The translations under genes were made by a program, and so were the position numbers. 64,000 nucleotides of DNA from Brevibacterium yomogidense (lineage in GTDB: Bacteria > Actinomycetota > Actinomycetes > Actinomycetales > Brevibacteriaceae), in NCBI RefSeq assembly GCF_016107685.1, contig NZ_JABASY010000001.1, positions 1,010,700 to 1,074,699 on the forward strand. The letters run 5' to 3'. Below, piece after piece: positions 15,327-24,722 of this stretch (position 1 is its first letter; every line of letters begins with the position of its first letter). The notes below the pieces were generated by a model. It did no database searches and was not told where the DNA came from. It saw only the letters and a program-made list of their open reading frames with translations.

Positions 15327-16166
15327 CTACTGCAGGCGGGTCGTCCCCTCGTGGTCGCCGCCGGTGTTGAGCTGCTTCGCGTAGCAGTCGTCGGGCCCCA
15401 GTCCGTTCGTCGCGCACCAGCTCAGTGCCTGTTCGGGGTTCGAATACCCGATGCCCGCGATCGTGATCCAGAAGTCGCCTTCCTTGAAGCTGCCGAAATC
15501 ACCGGACCAGAGCAGCCGCACCCGCGGGTACTCGTCCCGCAGCGCCTGGTGATCGGCGAGGATGTCCTCATCCGTCCACGTCTCGCCATCGATCTCCATG
15601 CCGGTTCTCTTCGAACTGATCTGGGGGACCCACTTCCCCTCGAGGTCGGCGACGACCTCCTCCTTGTCCGTCTCCGCGACCTGGGTGAGCGCTTCGGAGG
15701 GGTCGTCGGGAAGCTCGTCCGCGCCCTCCGTGGAATCCGGACCGGCCGAGGTCCCGTGGTCGCCCGATGGGTCGTCGGACGCGTCCGAGGCGGAGGAGTC
15801 CGACGACTCCGCTGAGGGGGCCTCGCTGGGCTGTGCGACGACGGTGCCCTCGTCCGACGACAGGAAGTGTGTGAGTCCCCAGCCCACGCCCACCCCCACG
15901 ACGAGCACGACAAAGGCGACGAGTGCGAAGAGCCCCGCCCGTGAGCGCTTGGGAGGCGGGGGCGCGGGCGGCAGGTACGGCTGGGGGGACTGCTGCGGGG
16001 GCTGCTGCGGAGGAGCCGGGTGTGGGGACTGCGGCTGCTGCGGGGGAGGCTGGTGTGGGGGCTGTTGCGGTTGCTGGACGGGTGTGGTGGGCCAGTGACC
16101 CTGCTGTCCGTTCTGCCCGTCCCAGCTCCACGGGCCGCCCCCTGACGGGGGATACGAATCGCTCAT
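15327..16166 (-). CDS. Proline-rich single-pass membrane protein
   Basis: This 279-residue protein has a cytoplasmic N-terminus made of P and Q (residues 1-72), a KR-flanked membrane segment (78-100), an acidic serine-rich linker and a C-terminal domain (about 178-279). That domain reads GKWVPQISSKR, YPRVRLLWSGDFGSF and ALSWCATNGL with two cysteines (WCA, DCYAKQ). Similar domains occur, from my knowledge, at the outer ends of actinobacterial Ser/Thr kinases and related membrane proteins, so it may bind an envelope ligand. ATG 16166 has AAGGGA upstream. The next gene starts divergently about 155 bases away and also encodes a proline-rich membrane protein, suggesting joint control. Confidence 0.7.
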   Translation of the reverse strand: MSDSYPPSGGGPWSWDGQNGQQGHWPTTPVQQPQQPPHQPPPQQPQSPHPAPPQQPPQQSPQPYLPPAPPPPKRSRAGLFALVAFVVLVVGVGVGWGLTHFLSSDEGTVVAQPSEAPSAESSDSSASDASDDPSGDHGTSAGPDSTEGADELPDDPSEALTQVAETDKEEVVADLEGKWVPQISSKRTGMEIDGETWTDEDILADHQALRDEYPRVRLLWSGDFGSFKEGDFWITIAGIGYSNPEQALSWCATNGLGPDDCYAKQLNTGGDHEGTTRLQ

Positions 16167-16322
16167 CTCTGAGTCCCTTCCGTCCGGGTCCCTCTGTGAC
16201 CGAGGAAGTCCGCATGTGGAGTCTTTCGGCCATACTATAAGGCCAGTGAGTTTGATTACCGATTGTTGACGACCCGTTGCTGATAGGGACTCGTCATGAC
16301 GCGTGTGCGATGAAGGACTGCG

Positions 16323-19300
16323 ATGACCCCCACTTCCGACGAACCGAACCGGAACGCTGATCGGACGGAGGGGACAGAGCCCGTCCCGCCGCGCCCCGAC
16401 AGCGCACCGCCCGCACCGCCCGTGCCGAGCACCGAGCCTGATAGTCAGCCTCTCGTCTCCGAGGAGCAGCCTCTAGTCTCCGAGAAGGAGCCTCCGGTGG
16501 ACGGCAACCAGCCCGCTGAAGCCTCCAGCGGCCAGCCGCTCGCGTACGGCAACCAGCCTCCGGCGTACGGCAGCCAGCAGTACACCAGTCAGACATACGG
16601 CAGCCAGCCACACGGACCCGCCGGCAGCAATCCGCATCCCGTCGCCGGTTACCCGCAGGCCGGCAGGCCGTCCGCCCAGGGACCGTTCGGAGCGCTCGCG
16701 CAGGCCGTGACGTGGCGAACGGCGCTCGTCCCCGCAGGGATCGCGCTCCTCGCCGGCATCGTCGTGTCGATCATCCTCGCCGCACTGCTCACCTCCCTGG
16801 GCGACCTGTCGTCCCTGTCGGAGGACTTCGGCATGAGCGGCGGGTCAATCGGATATGCACTGCCGTTCGTGCTCCTCTCACTCGCGCTGGGCGGATCCGG
16901 TGTGGTCCGCATGAACGCGAGCTACGAAGGCGCCGTGGGTCTCGACGGCGAGGTCCACATTGTCGGCGCTCCTCTCCTCATCAGCATCGTCACACTGGGA
17001 CTGCTGTGGTGGCTCACGAAGCGCAGCGAGGCCCGTGCACCGTCGCACCGCAGGGCCGCCACCTGGCTGCGGATCGGCATCACGACGCTCTCGTTCACCC
17101 TCGTGCTCTTCCTCCTCCAGCTGATCTTCGCCGCCCGGATGTCGATCTCCGAATTCGGAGGAACCGCAGCACTGGAGTTCTCCGCCGTCACCGCGCGGTC
17201 GTTCTTCCTGCCCCTCCTCATCATCCTCGTCACGACCGTGTGGGGACGGGTCGCCGGACACTTCAAGGGCACGGAGGCGATCGGCGCACCGTTCCTGCGC
17301 TGGACCGTCCCCGCAGGGCATGACGCGCTCGTCCACGCGGCCCTCGTCATCGTGGTGTTCTCCGTCATCGCTCTTGTCGCTCTGCCGCTCGCCGGGGACG
17401 TCCCCTGGAAGGTCATCCCCCTCCTCTTCGTCAACGCGGGCGTCATCCTCACCTCGATCGTCCACCTGGGCGGCATCTCCGCATCCGCGATGGGAGCGCT
17501 GGCGTCGTACACCGACAGCGCCTCCGCGGATCTGACGCTCTTCAGCACGGAGACTCCGGGCTACCTGTGGTTGGGTCTCCTCGTCGTCGTGGTCGCAGTG
17601 CTCCTGTCGACGCTGGTGTCGACAGTGACCCGCCGTCCGCACTGGACGGTCCTGAGGGAGGACCGGCAGCAGTGGGCGAGCATGTGGCGCACCCCGCTCG
17701 CGTTCCTCATCCTCTGGGGTGTCATCTCGATGCTCGTCATCCCGGTCCGTCTGTCGGTGAAGGGGTCCGGCGAACTGCTGGACGAGTTCACGGGGACCGG
17801 GGCCCTGGGCGTCGGCATCGGTGCGCTTCCCTGGTCGTTCCTGCTCTTCGCCGTGTGGGGAGGGGTCGTCGAAGTGCTCTCCCGCACCCTTGGACCCCGC
17901 CTCGTCATGAGCCTCCCCGGGCTGGCGAAGCTTCTGGCAGGCAGGGCCATCCACCCGTACTGGGGGCAGGCCCTGGGGATGGCCGAACCCCGCGGAGCGC
18001 TCATCCATCCGGATGTCGCCGCGGAGATGGCGACGCAGGCTCACGGCGATACCACCGCGCAGGGGCTCACGCCCCCCGGTGCGCCGGCCGTCGCCGGTGG
18101 GCCCCCGCCACCACCTGCGTACGGGAGTGGACCGCTGCCACCTGCGTACGGAAGCGTCCCGCCTCCTCCACCGGGCAGTGCCCCACCGGGGAGTGTGCCC
18201 CCGGCAGGGGCGTACGGCAGCGCGCCCCCACCACCGACTGCGCCGGGCAGTGTGCCCCCGGCGGGGACATACGGCAGCGCGCCCGCACCGGCAGTCTTCG
18301 GCAGTGCGCCTCCGCCGCCCGCACACCCGCACGCAGGACCCGGAGGCCCCGCCTGGCAGTCGCCACAGGGTGCGGCAACCGCGGCATACGGCTCTCCCGC
18401 AGCGTTCGGTGCCCAGACCGCCACCGCTCCGCCCGTGCAGCCGTTCGACAAGAAGAAGGCGACGATCGTCGGAGTCGTCGCAGGTGCGCTCGCGGTGGTG
18501 CTGGTCGGCGGACTGATCGTCGTCTCCCAGCTCAACGGTCGCATGTTCGGGCCGGAAGCCGTGGCACACAAGTACTTCTCCGCTCTGTCGGACGGAGACG
18601 CGGAAGCCGCACTGCGACTGGCGGACGTCGACGTGCCGGCGGAGTCACGCACGCTCCTGACGAACGAGGTGCTGGGCGCCGCTGCAGCACTGCCCCAGGA
18701 CGTGGTGGTCGAGGATTCACAGGTCCACGACGGCACCGCCACCGTGGACGTGAGCTTCGACGTGGGCGGGAGCAAGAACTCCGTGACCCTGTCGATGCGC
18801 AAGGCAGGGAAGAAGGCGCTCTTCTTCGACGACTGGGCGCTCCAGTCACCCGACCTGGCTCACCTGGTCGTCGGTGCGCCCGGTCTCGACACCGTCAAGG
18901 TCAACGGATCCGATATCCCCACTGGTCCCGCCGGTGTGGATCTTCCTGCCTTCCCGGCGCTCTACACAGTCGGGCTGGCGGAGGAGTCGGAGTTCGTCGA
19001 GGCCGCAGAGGTCACCTCGCGCGTCTTCTTCACCGGTGCGGAGACCGACGAGTCGATGGTCCTGGACGCGCAGCCGACGGACGCCTTCCGCAGCGAAGTC
19101 GAATCGCAGGTCAAGACCCTCATCGACACCTGTGCCACCAAGACCGACGTGGAGCCGGACGGCTGCCCGTTCGCGTCGTCGAGCACGTCATACAGGGACG
19201 ACGTGCGCGACATCGTCTGGTCCATCGAGGAGTACCCGACCGTCACCGTGACGACCGGCGACTACTACGACGAGGGTGACAGCCCGTCCGCGTGGTACGT

Positions 19301-19466
19301 GACGACCGACTCCTGGGGCGAGGCCCTGGTCACCGGCACCTACCTCGACTGGTTCGATGACAGGGAGACCTTCGACGAAACGGTGACGTTCTGGATCGAG
19401 GGCACCGTGGAGATCATCGACGGGAAGGTCGTCGTGAACGTCGATCCGGCCGACTCGGGCTACTGA
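16323..19466 (+). CDS. Large multi-pass membrane protein with proline/tyrosine repeats
   Basis: This 1047-residue protein has four visible parts. Residues 1-130 are hydrophilic with repeated AYGSQ/AYGNQ units. About 135-560 hold ten or so membrane segments. About 575-705 are PPP-rich with recurring GSVPPAGAYGSAP units. A final membrane segment (about 710-735, preceded by KKK) leads to an extracytoplasmic region of about 300 residues with one short Cys pair (TCATKTDVEPDGC). The segment KYFSALSDGDAEAALRLADV after the last membrane helix resembles the NTF2-like start seen in DUF4878-type domains. No enzyme motif is seen. ATG 16323 has AAGGA upstream. It may be an envelope stress or cell-wall protein; I cannot be more precise. 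Confidence 0.72.
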   Translation: MTPTSDEPNRNADRTEGTEPVPPRPDSAPPAPPVPSTEPDSQPLVSEEQPLVSEKEPPVDGNQPAEASSGQPLAYGNQPPAYGSQQYTSQTYGSQPHGPAGSNPHPVAGYPQAGRPSAQGPFGALAQAVTWRTALVPAGIALLAGIVVSIILAALLTSLGDLSSLSEDFGMSGGSIGYALPFVLLSLALGGSGVVRMNASYEGAVGLDGEVHIVGAPLLISIVTLGLLWWLTKRSEARAPSHRRAATWLRIGITTLSFTLVLFLLQLIFAARMSISEFGGTAALEFSAVTARSFFLPLLIILVTTVWGRVAGHFKGTEAIGAPFLRWTVPAGHDALVHAALVIVVFSVIALVALPLAGDVPWKVIPLLFVNAGVILTSIVHLGGISASAMGALASYTDSASADLTLFSTETPGYLWLGLLVVVVAVLLSTLVSTVTRRPHWTVLREDRQQWASMWRTPLAFLILWGVISMLVIPVRLSVKGSGELLDEFTGTGALGVGIGALPWSFLLFAVWGGVVEVLSRTLGPRLVMSLPGLAKLLAGRAIHPYWGQALGMAEPRGALIHPDVAAEMATQAHGDTTAQGLTPPGAPAVAGGPPPPPAYGSGPLPPAYGSVPPPPPGSAPPGSVPPAGAYGSAPPPPTAPGSVPPAGTYGSAPAPAVFGSAPPPPAHPHAGPGGPAWQSPQGAATAAYGSPAAFGAQTATAPPVQPFDKKKATIVGVVAGALAVVLVGGLIVVSQLNGRMFGPEAVAHKYFSALSDGDAEAALRLADVDVPAESRTLLTNEVLGAAAALPQDVVVEDSQVHDGTATVDVSFDVGGSKNSVTLSMRKAGKKALFFDDWALQSPDLAHLVVGAPGLDTVKVNGSDIPTGPAGVDLPAFPALYTVGLAEESEFVEAAEVTSRVFFTGAETDESMVLDAQPTDAFRSEVESQVKTLIDTCATKTDVEPDGCPFASSSTSYRDDVRDIVWSIEEYPTVTVTTGDYYDEGDSPSAWYVTTDSWGEALVTGTYLDWFDDRETFDETVTFWIEGTVEIIDGKVVVNVDPADSGY

Positions 19467-19500
19467 AGCGCCGCTGACCGCGGGAGTATCCGGACGACAG

Positions 19501-19547
19501 ACAGGGGCCTCGTCCGACACTGCAGGAGTGTCGGACGAGGCCCCTGT
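19501..19547 (+). terminator. Perfect 21-bp hairpin
   Basis: Two 21-base arms (ACAGGGGCCTCGTCCGACACT and complement, given here with its first base in 19501) are fully complementary around GCAGG. No T tract follows. It lies 35 bases after the large membrane protein gene and before putA (convergent), so a terminator is most likely. Confidence 0.6.
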
Positions 19548-19661
19548 CGGCTGGATGGGGTTTCGACTGCGCGGGCCCAGCCGGCCAGGGGCCGGTGCTG
19601 GCGGCCCTCAGCCGGACGGGGCCCTGCGCGGACGGGGCCCTGCTCTTGCGGCCCCGCGCTA
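19548..19661. other. GC-rich spacer with short repeats
   Basis: The spacer between the hairpin and the putA stop contains two direct copies of GCGGACGGGGCCCTGC-like sequence (near 19610-19645) and other GGCC clusters. No gene is seen. Confidence 0.5.
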
Positions 19662-22600
19662 TCAGCCCCGAGTGATCCGGTCAGCGACTTCCTGGAAGTC
19701 GCGGCTCAGCTTGCCGAACCGGTGCAGTGTCATCGACACCGCCTGCTCGTGCACGTAGTGGCGCAGCTCGACCTCACCGGAGCCCGTGACCGGGCCCTCG
19801 AGGATCGCGACCTCCGGACGGTCCTGGGTCGTGCGACGCAGGGCGTCCTCGACCTCGCCGACCACCCGGACGCGGGCACCGACGGTGTCGTCGATCTGAC
19901 CGGCGGCCACGCGGGCGGCGAACGTGTCCGCGTCCTCGACGACGGCCTCGGCGGCGGACGGTGTCGCCTCCGCGGCGACGGGCACCACGCTCCATGACAC
20001 CGGTGCCCCGGCCGTCTCCGCGGCGTGGGCGAGGCGCTCGAGAACCTGCGGGGAGACCGCCTCCGTCACCCGGATCGTCACGGGGCGGGGGAGGACGCGC
20101 AGGATGTTCGCCTCCGACACCAGACCCGTCGGATCCTGAGGCCGCATTGCCTCCCAGGCGCGGCGGTCCGATTCCTTCGACGCCGCCAGCCACGTGTCCG
20201 GGTCGGTGGCGCCGGCATCATTCCACGTGCCGAACTGCATGAGGTAGCGGGGGCCGCCCGCCTTCGAACCCAGCCCGACGCTGGACTTCTTCCACCCGCC
20301 GAACGACTGGCGCTGGACGATGGCGCCGGTGATCCCACGGTTCACGTACACGTTGCCGGCCTCGACGCGTTCGAGCCACGTGTCCACCTCCGCCGCATCG
20401 AGCGAGTGGATGCCGCCGGTGAGGCCGAAATCGACGGCGTTCTGCATCTCGATCGCCTCCTCGAGCGAATCCGCGCGCATGATGCCGAGCACCGGACCGA
20501 ACACCTCCGTGAGGTGGAAATGCGAACCCGGGGCCACACCCGTCTTGATGCCGGGCGACCACAGGCGACCGGTGTCGTCCAGGCGCGTGGGCTCCAGCAG
20601 CCACTCCTCACCCGGTTCGAGGGTCGTGAGCGCACGCAGCAGCTTGTCCTCCGGGTCGACCGTGAGCGGACCCATCGACGCGGCGTGGCTGTGGGTGTGC
20701 TGCGCGCCGTCCGGGCCCACCGTCGGCCATCCGACGATGAGGGAGGCCGCGGCGTCCACCAGCTGGTCCTGGAACCGCTTCGAGTCCGCTGTGGATCCCA
20801 CGAGGATCGCGAGCGACGCTGCGGAGCACTTCTGCCCCGCATGACCGAACGCGGACTTCACGAGATCCGCGACCGCAAGATCCCGGTCCGCGGACGGGGT
20901 GATGACGAGGGCGTTCTTGCCCGAGGTCTCCGCGGCGATCTGCAGGTCCGCACGGAACGACCGGAACAGGGACGCGGTCTCCGACGAGCCGGTGAGGATC
21001 ACCCGGTCGACGTGCGGGTGGGACACGAGCGCGCGCCCCACCTCGCGCTCATCCGTCTTCACGAGCTGCACGACGTCCTCCGGCACACCGGCCTGGTGGA
21101 GGCACTCGATGATGAGGGCGGAGCAGCGCGGCGTCGGGGACGACGGCTTGTGGATCGCGGACGCACCCGCGGCCAGAGCCGCCACCGTCGACCCCGTGGG
21201 GATCGCGACCGGGAAGTTCCACGGCGGGGTGATGAGCACGACGGAATCCGGGCTGAACTCCGCGCCCTCCACGTGCTCCAGATCCTGGGCGCGCAGCGCG
21301 TAGTAGCGGAGGAAGTCGATGGCCTCCGACACCTCCGGGTCGGCCTGATCGGGTGTCTTGCCGACCTCGTCGGCCATGACGGAGAGGAATTCACCGCGCC
21401 GTGCCCCCATGATGTCCGCGGCGCGCAGGAGGGTGCGGCCGCGGTGCTCCGCTCCTGCATCCCGCCACCCGGCAGAGGCTGCACGCGCACGGCTGACCAC
21501 CGTATCGACGGCGTCGGAATCGGTGAGGCGCTCCGCCTGGAGCGCGGGCCCGCTGTCGCCGTCGCGGTGCGCCTCCCACCAGCGGCGGTTGGCGACGAGC
21601 GCCGGGTCCGTGTCCGGCTCGTTGCGGAACGCCGACGGCAGGGCCGGCAACTCGGTGGGGGAGGCCTCGACCGCAGCGGACTCCGCGGTGCGGTCCTGCG
21701 TGCGGCGAGGCAGGGGCGGTGTGTCGTCGTGGGCCTCGACCGTCTCGCAGAGGATGTCCACGGCAGTGCGGAACCGGTCCTCCTCACGGCGGAAGACGTC
21801 GTTCCCGTTGCGCAGCTCCGTGATGCCGGACATGAAGTTCTCCGGCGACGAATTCTCGTCGAGGCGGCGGACCAGGTACGACACCGCCGCATCGAAGTGC
21901 GCGGGGTGGACCGCGGGGACGTAGAGGCGGATATCGCCCACGTCCTCGCCGATCGCGGCTGCCTGCGCGCGGGCCATGCCCTGCAGCATCTCGAACTCGA
22001 CGGAGTCCTCGACGCCGCGTGCGCGGGCGAGCTCATGGGCGAACGCGATGTCGAAGACGTTGTGGCTGGCCACACCCATGCGCAGGCCGCTGAGGTGCTC
22101 CGCGCGGAACACCCAGTCGAGGACCCGCTTGTAGTTCGCGTCCGTGTCCTCCTTCGACGGGCACACCGTGACGGGCCAGCCGGCGAGCTCCGCGTGCACC
22201 TCCTCCATCGGGAGGTTCGCGCCCTTCACGAGGCGGATCTTGATGTCGGCGCCGCCACGGGCCACCCGGTCCGCAGCGTAGGCGGAGAGGCGCTGGACGG
22301 CGTGCAGCGCGTCCGGCAGGTACGCCTGGATGACGATGCCGGCCTCGTAGTTCAGGAGCTCCGGTTCGCTCAGCAGGCGGGTGAAGACCTCGATCGTGAG
22401 CTCGAGGTCCTGGTACTCCTCCATGTCGAGGTTGACGAACGCGGTGCCCGCGGGCTGGGCGGCGGCGAACTGCAGGAGCGGGCGGAGCCGCTCGCACACC
22501 ATCTGCGTCGACTCCTCGAACGCCCACAGATCGATCTGCGAGGCGATCGACGACACCTTGACGGACACGTAGTCCACGTCGGGGCGTGCCAGGAGGCGGC

Positions 22601-23171
22601 GGACCTCCTCCGTGTGGTTCTCCGCCTCGGTCTCACCCAGCACCGCCTCGCCCAGCAAGTTCACGTTGAGCTTCGAGCCGTCCGCGCGCAGCGCTTCGAC
22701 AGCGCGACCGAACGGGCCGGGGCGGGCGTCGACGATCATGTGGCCGAGCATCTGCCGCATCCGTGCACGTGCCGCGGGCACGACGACCTGCGGCACGATC
22801 GGCGCGAGCGCCGCACCGGCACGGATCTGTGCCCTGTCGAGGGCGGGCAGCGACGGCGGGGTGTCCTTCACGATGCTCGCGAGAGCGGTTCCCGCTGCGT
22901 GCGGGTCCTCCGTCCGGATGACCCGATCGACGAAGCCCACCGTGAAGTCGACACCGCCCTCGTCGCCGAGCACGGCTGCCAGCCTGTCGGCGGAGGGGTC
23001 CTTGATCTGGAGCCCGGATGCGACGCGCAGCCAGCGGCGGGACGTGTCCACCGCCTTCTCCGCAGCCTCCCGCAGCTCTGCGATACGGGCGGCTGGGGTG
23101 CTGGTGGACGGGGTGAGGTCGTCCGGGGTGGGTGACTGTGGTGTGGCGGGTGCGGGATTGCGGGTCTGCAT
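19662..23171 (-). CDS. putA: Bifunctional proline dehydrogenase / P5C dehydrogenase
   Basis: This 1169-residue enzyme oxidises proline to glutamate in two steps, passing electrons to FAD/quinone and then NAD. The N-terminal half (about 30-480) is a proline dehydrogenase barrel (GSKLNVNLLGEAVLGE, YVSVKVSSI, NLDMEEYQD, IKIRLVKGAN, RMGVASHN). From about 540 to 1060 is an aldehyde dehydrogenase with PPWNFPVAIPTG, ILTGSSETA, Glu748 in ETSGKN and catalytic Cys782 in GQKCSA. The end (ADRITRG) lies past a small C-terminal domain. No ribbon-helix-helix DNA-binding domain is present at the N-terminus, so it does not regulate its own gene as E. coli PutA does. ATG 23171 has GGAGG nine bases upstream. 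The frame is open for another 250 codons upstream, but that part is antisense to the next gene. Confidence 0.95.
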   Translation of the reverse strand: MQTRNPAPATPQSPTPDDLTPSTSTPAARIAELREAAEKAVDTSRRWLRVASGLQIKDPSADRLAAVLGDEGGVDFTVGFVDRVIRTEDPHAAGTALASIVKDTPPSLPALDRAQIRAGAALAPIVPQVVVPAARARMRQMLGHMIVDARPGPFGRAVEALRADGSKLNVNLLGEAVLGETEAENHTEEVRRLLARPDVDYVSVKVSSIASQIDLWAFEESTQMVCERLRPLLQFAAAQPAGTAFVNLDMEEYQDLELTIEVFTRLLSEPELLNYEAGIVIQAYLPDALHAVQRLSAYAADRVARGGADIKIRLVKGANLPMEEVHAELAGWPVTVCPSKEDTDANYKRVLDWVFRAEHLSGLRMGVASHNVFDIAFAHELARARGVEDSVEFEMLQGMARAQAAAIGEDVGDIRLYVPAVHPAHFDAAVSYLVRRLDENSSPENFMSGITELRNGNDVFRREEDRFRTAVDILCETVEAHDDTPPLPRRTQDRTAESAAVEASPTELPALPSAFRNEPDTDPALVANRRWWEAHRDGDSGPALQAERLTDSDAVDTVVSRARAASAGWRDAGAEHRGRTLLRAADIMGARRGEFLSVMADEVGKTPDQADPEVSEAIDFLRYYALRAQDLEHVEGAEFSPDSVVLITPPWNFPVAIPTGSTVAALAAGASAIHKPSSPTPRCSALIIECLHQAGVPEDVVQLVKTDEREVGRALVSHPHVDRVILTGSSETASLFRSFRADLQIAAETSGKNALVITPSADRDLAVADLVKSAFGHAGQKCSAASLAILVGSTADSKRFQDQLVDAAASLIVGWPTVGPDGAQHTHSHAASMGPLTVDPEDKLLRALTTLEPGEEWLLEPTRLDDTGRLWSPGIKTGVAPGSHFHLTEVFGPVLGIMRADSLEEAIEMQNAVDFGLTGGIHSLDAAEVDTWLERVEAGNVYVNRGITGAIVQRQSFGGWKKSSVGLGSKAGGPRYLMQFGTWNDAGATDPDTWLAASKESDRRAWEAMRPQDPTGLVSEANILRVLPRPVTIRVTEAVSPQVLERLAHAAETAGAPVSWSVVPVAAEATPSAAEAVVEDADTFAARVAAGQIDDTVGARVRVVGEVEDALRRTTQDRPEVAILEGPVTGSGEVELRHYVHEQAVSMTLHRFGKLSRDFQEVADRITRG

Positions 23172-23335
23172 GCTGGTCTCCTCCGCTGCGTCGTCGTCAG
23201 CTGTCCGAACCGGAACGGATGGTGGGTGGCCGTTCCGCGTCTGACACCAGTGTGGCGGCACGGGGGAATGAGCGGGAGGGGGCGAAGTCGAGGGACCGAA
23301 AAATGAGTCATAATCATGGGTGGGGGTGGTTCTCG
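23172..23335. promoter_or_regulatory. Divergent control region between putA and its likely regulator
   Basis: The 164 bases between the two starts include the least GC-rich part of this neighbourhood (23299-23318), where ATGAGTCATAATCATG carries an ATGA/TCAT inverted repeat overlapping a CATAAT -10-like hexamer (23309-23314). It is a reasonable operator candidate for the regulator encoded at 23336. Confidence 0.4.
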
Positions 23336-24631
23336 ATGGTGATGGGTGTAACGCGGGGCGGCTCAGGTGTGGACCCGCGCGGTCGGTCGGCACCGCGGGG
23401 ACGGCCTCGCATCCAGGAGGCCGCCGACGACGCGGTGGCCGGGTTGCTGGCCGCTGCGGGTGCCGGTGTGGACGGCCCGGCGTGGTCGACGCGTGCGCTC
23501 GCGGAGCGCACCGGTCTGAGCCAGACGATCGTCTCCCGCTCCGTACGGCGACTGGCGGACGGCGGCGGGAGTGTCGCAGGTTCCGATACGGCGGAGTCCG
23601 GCCGCCTGGTCCTCGTGCACGTCGACGTCGACGGCTCCACGTGCAGGACGGTGTTCGAGGGCGCGCCCGAGGCGGTGGTTTCCTCCGGCCCGCGGGTGCA
23701 CCTGCGCAGGCGGGCCGCCTTCTTCGCCGCGATCCGGGTGCTGGGGGTGTCGGCCCCCACCAGCCTCGGTGAGGACCTGGCCGCCGCGGCCGAGGTCCCC
23801 ACCGGCGTGCTGGCCGCGCTCGCCGCCGCAGTGGCCGAGGAGGGGTCCGGCCGCTGGGTGTCGTGGTCCGCTCTGCCGACCGCCGCGTCCCGCTGGACCG
23901 ACCGCACCGCGGACACCGGTTCTGACTCATTGAAGAGTCTCACGGCCTGGTTGCCGCGCGCCGGAGTGTCCGCCACGGAGATGCTCGCCGTCCGCCTCCG
24001 CGACGCGATCATCGCCTCGGACCTGCGCCCGGGGGACCCGCTCACGGTCGTGTACTGCGCGCGTCTGCTGGACATCCCCCGTTCCGTCGCCGCCGACGTG
24101 CTGCGGAGGATGGTCGACGACGAACTCCTGGACGGCAGCCGCGGCGACGTGCGCATCCCCCTGGCGTCCGCCGACGACGTCATCGAGTTGTATGCCGCTC
24201 GGATGCTCCTGGGGGATGTGCTCCTGCGCGCCGCTGCGGCGCGACCGCGGCGGTACCTCCTCCAAGCACGGCGCGTCCTGGACGCGATCGCGGAAGGCGC
24301 CGCGGCAGGCGTCAACGTGGGGGATGCGGACCTGCGGTTCCAGCAGGAGGTGGCCCGGGCCTCGGGCCTGGAGCAGACCGTGCGACTCTTCGAATCGTCG
24401 ACGGCGCGGGTGCGCATGCTCATCGCAGTGCTGCGCATGGACTACGCGCGGACGGCGCGCAGCATCCTCGCCGACGACCGGCAGATCCTCACCGCCCTGG
24501 TGGCCGGCGACGCGGCCCGCGCCGTGCGGGCATGGCACCGGAAGACCGACGAGGCGGTGCGCCACATGCACGGCCGCGCGCGGCACGCCGCGTTCGACGT
24601 CGCACTGTGGCGGAGGCTCACGGCACTGTGA
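23336..24631 (+). CDS. GntR/FCD-type regulator with an extra N-terminal HTH
   Basis: This 431-residue protein has two DNA-binding-type helices. The first (about 50-80: WSTRALAERTGLSQTIVSRS) resembles MarR/IclR-type winged helices. The second (about 210-265: LAVRLRDAIIASDLRPGDPL, then LDIPRSVAADVLRRMVDDELL) is a GntR winged helix, followed by an all-helical FCD-like effector domain (about 280-430) with DLRFQQEVARASG and a closing H-rich helix. FCD regulators bind organic acids or amino-acid-derived ligands. Its divergent position from putA suggests control of proline use (inference). ATG 23336 has GGGTGGGGGTGG upstream; an ATG at 23303 is an alternative that would lie in the operator-like sequence. 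The aacS gene follows by about 90 bases on the same strand. Confidence 0.78.
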   Translation: MVMGVTRGGSGVDPRGRSAPRGRPRIQEAADDAVAGLLAAAGAGVDGPAWSTRALAERTGLSQTIVSRSVRRLADGGGSVAGSDTAESGRLVLVHVDVDGSTCRTVFEGAPEAVVSSGPRVHLRRRAAFFAAIRVLGVSAPTSLGEDLAAAAEVPTGVLAALAAAVAEEGSGRWVSWSALPTAASRWTDRTADTGSDSLKSLTAWLPRAGVSATEMLAVRLRDAIIASDLRPGDPLTVVYCARLLDIPRSVAADVLRRMVDDELLDGSRGDVRIPLASADDVIELYAARMLLGDVLLRAAAARPRRYLLQARRVLDAIAEGAAAGVNVGDADLRFQQEVARASGLEQTVRLFESSTARVRMLIAVLRMDYARTARSILADDRQILTALVAGDAARAVRAWHRKTDEAVRHMHGRARHAAFDVALWRRLTAL

Positions 24632-24722
24632 CCGAGGAGCCCGTTTAGGATGTGATGCGGAATACACGTCCGCGTGCGTTCACCCTCCCGGTGAACGGTC
24701 CCGAGCAAGGAAGCTGGTCCCG

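Noticed and set aside
18070..18420. Regular repeats of about 60-75 bases in the large membrane protein gene
   Set aside because: They encode GSVPPAGAYGS-like units and keep frame; not a CRISPR array or mobile repeat.
20025..23135. 1036-codon open frame on the plus strand across putA
   Set aside because: Antisense to PutA, arginine-rich, no ribosome site; a shadow of strong third-position GC bias.
23172..23930. Upstream extension of the putA frame by about 250 codons
   Set aside because: It runs antisense through the FCD regulator, is P/R/S-rich, and the ATG at 23171 has a clear ribosome site.
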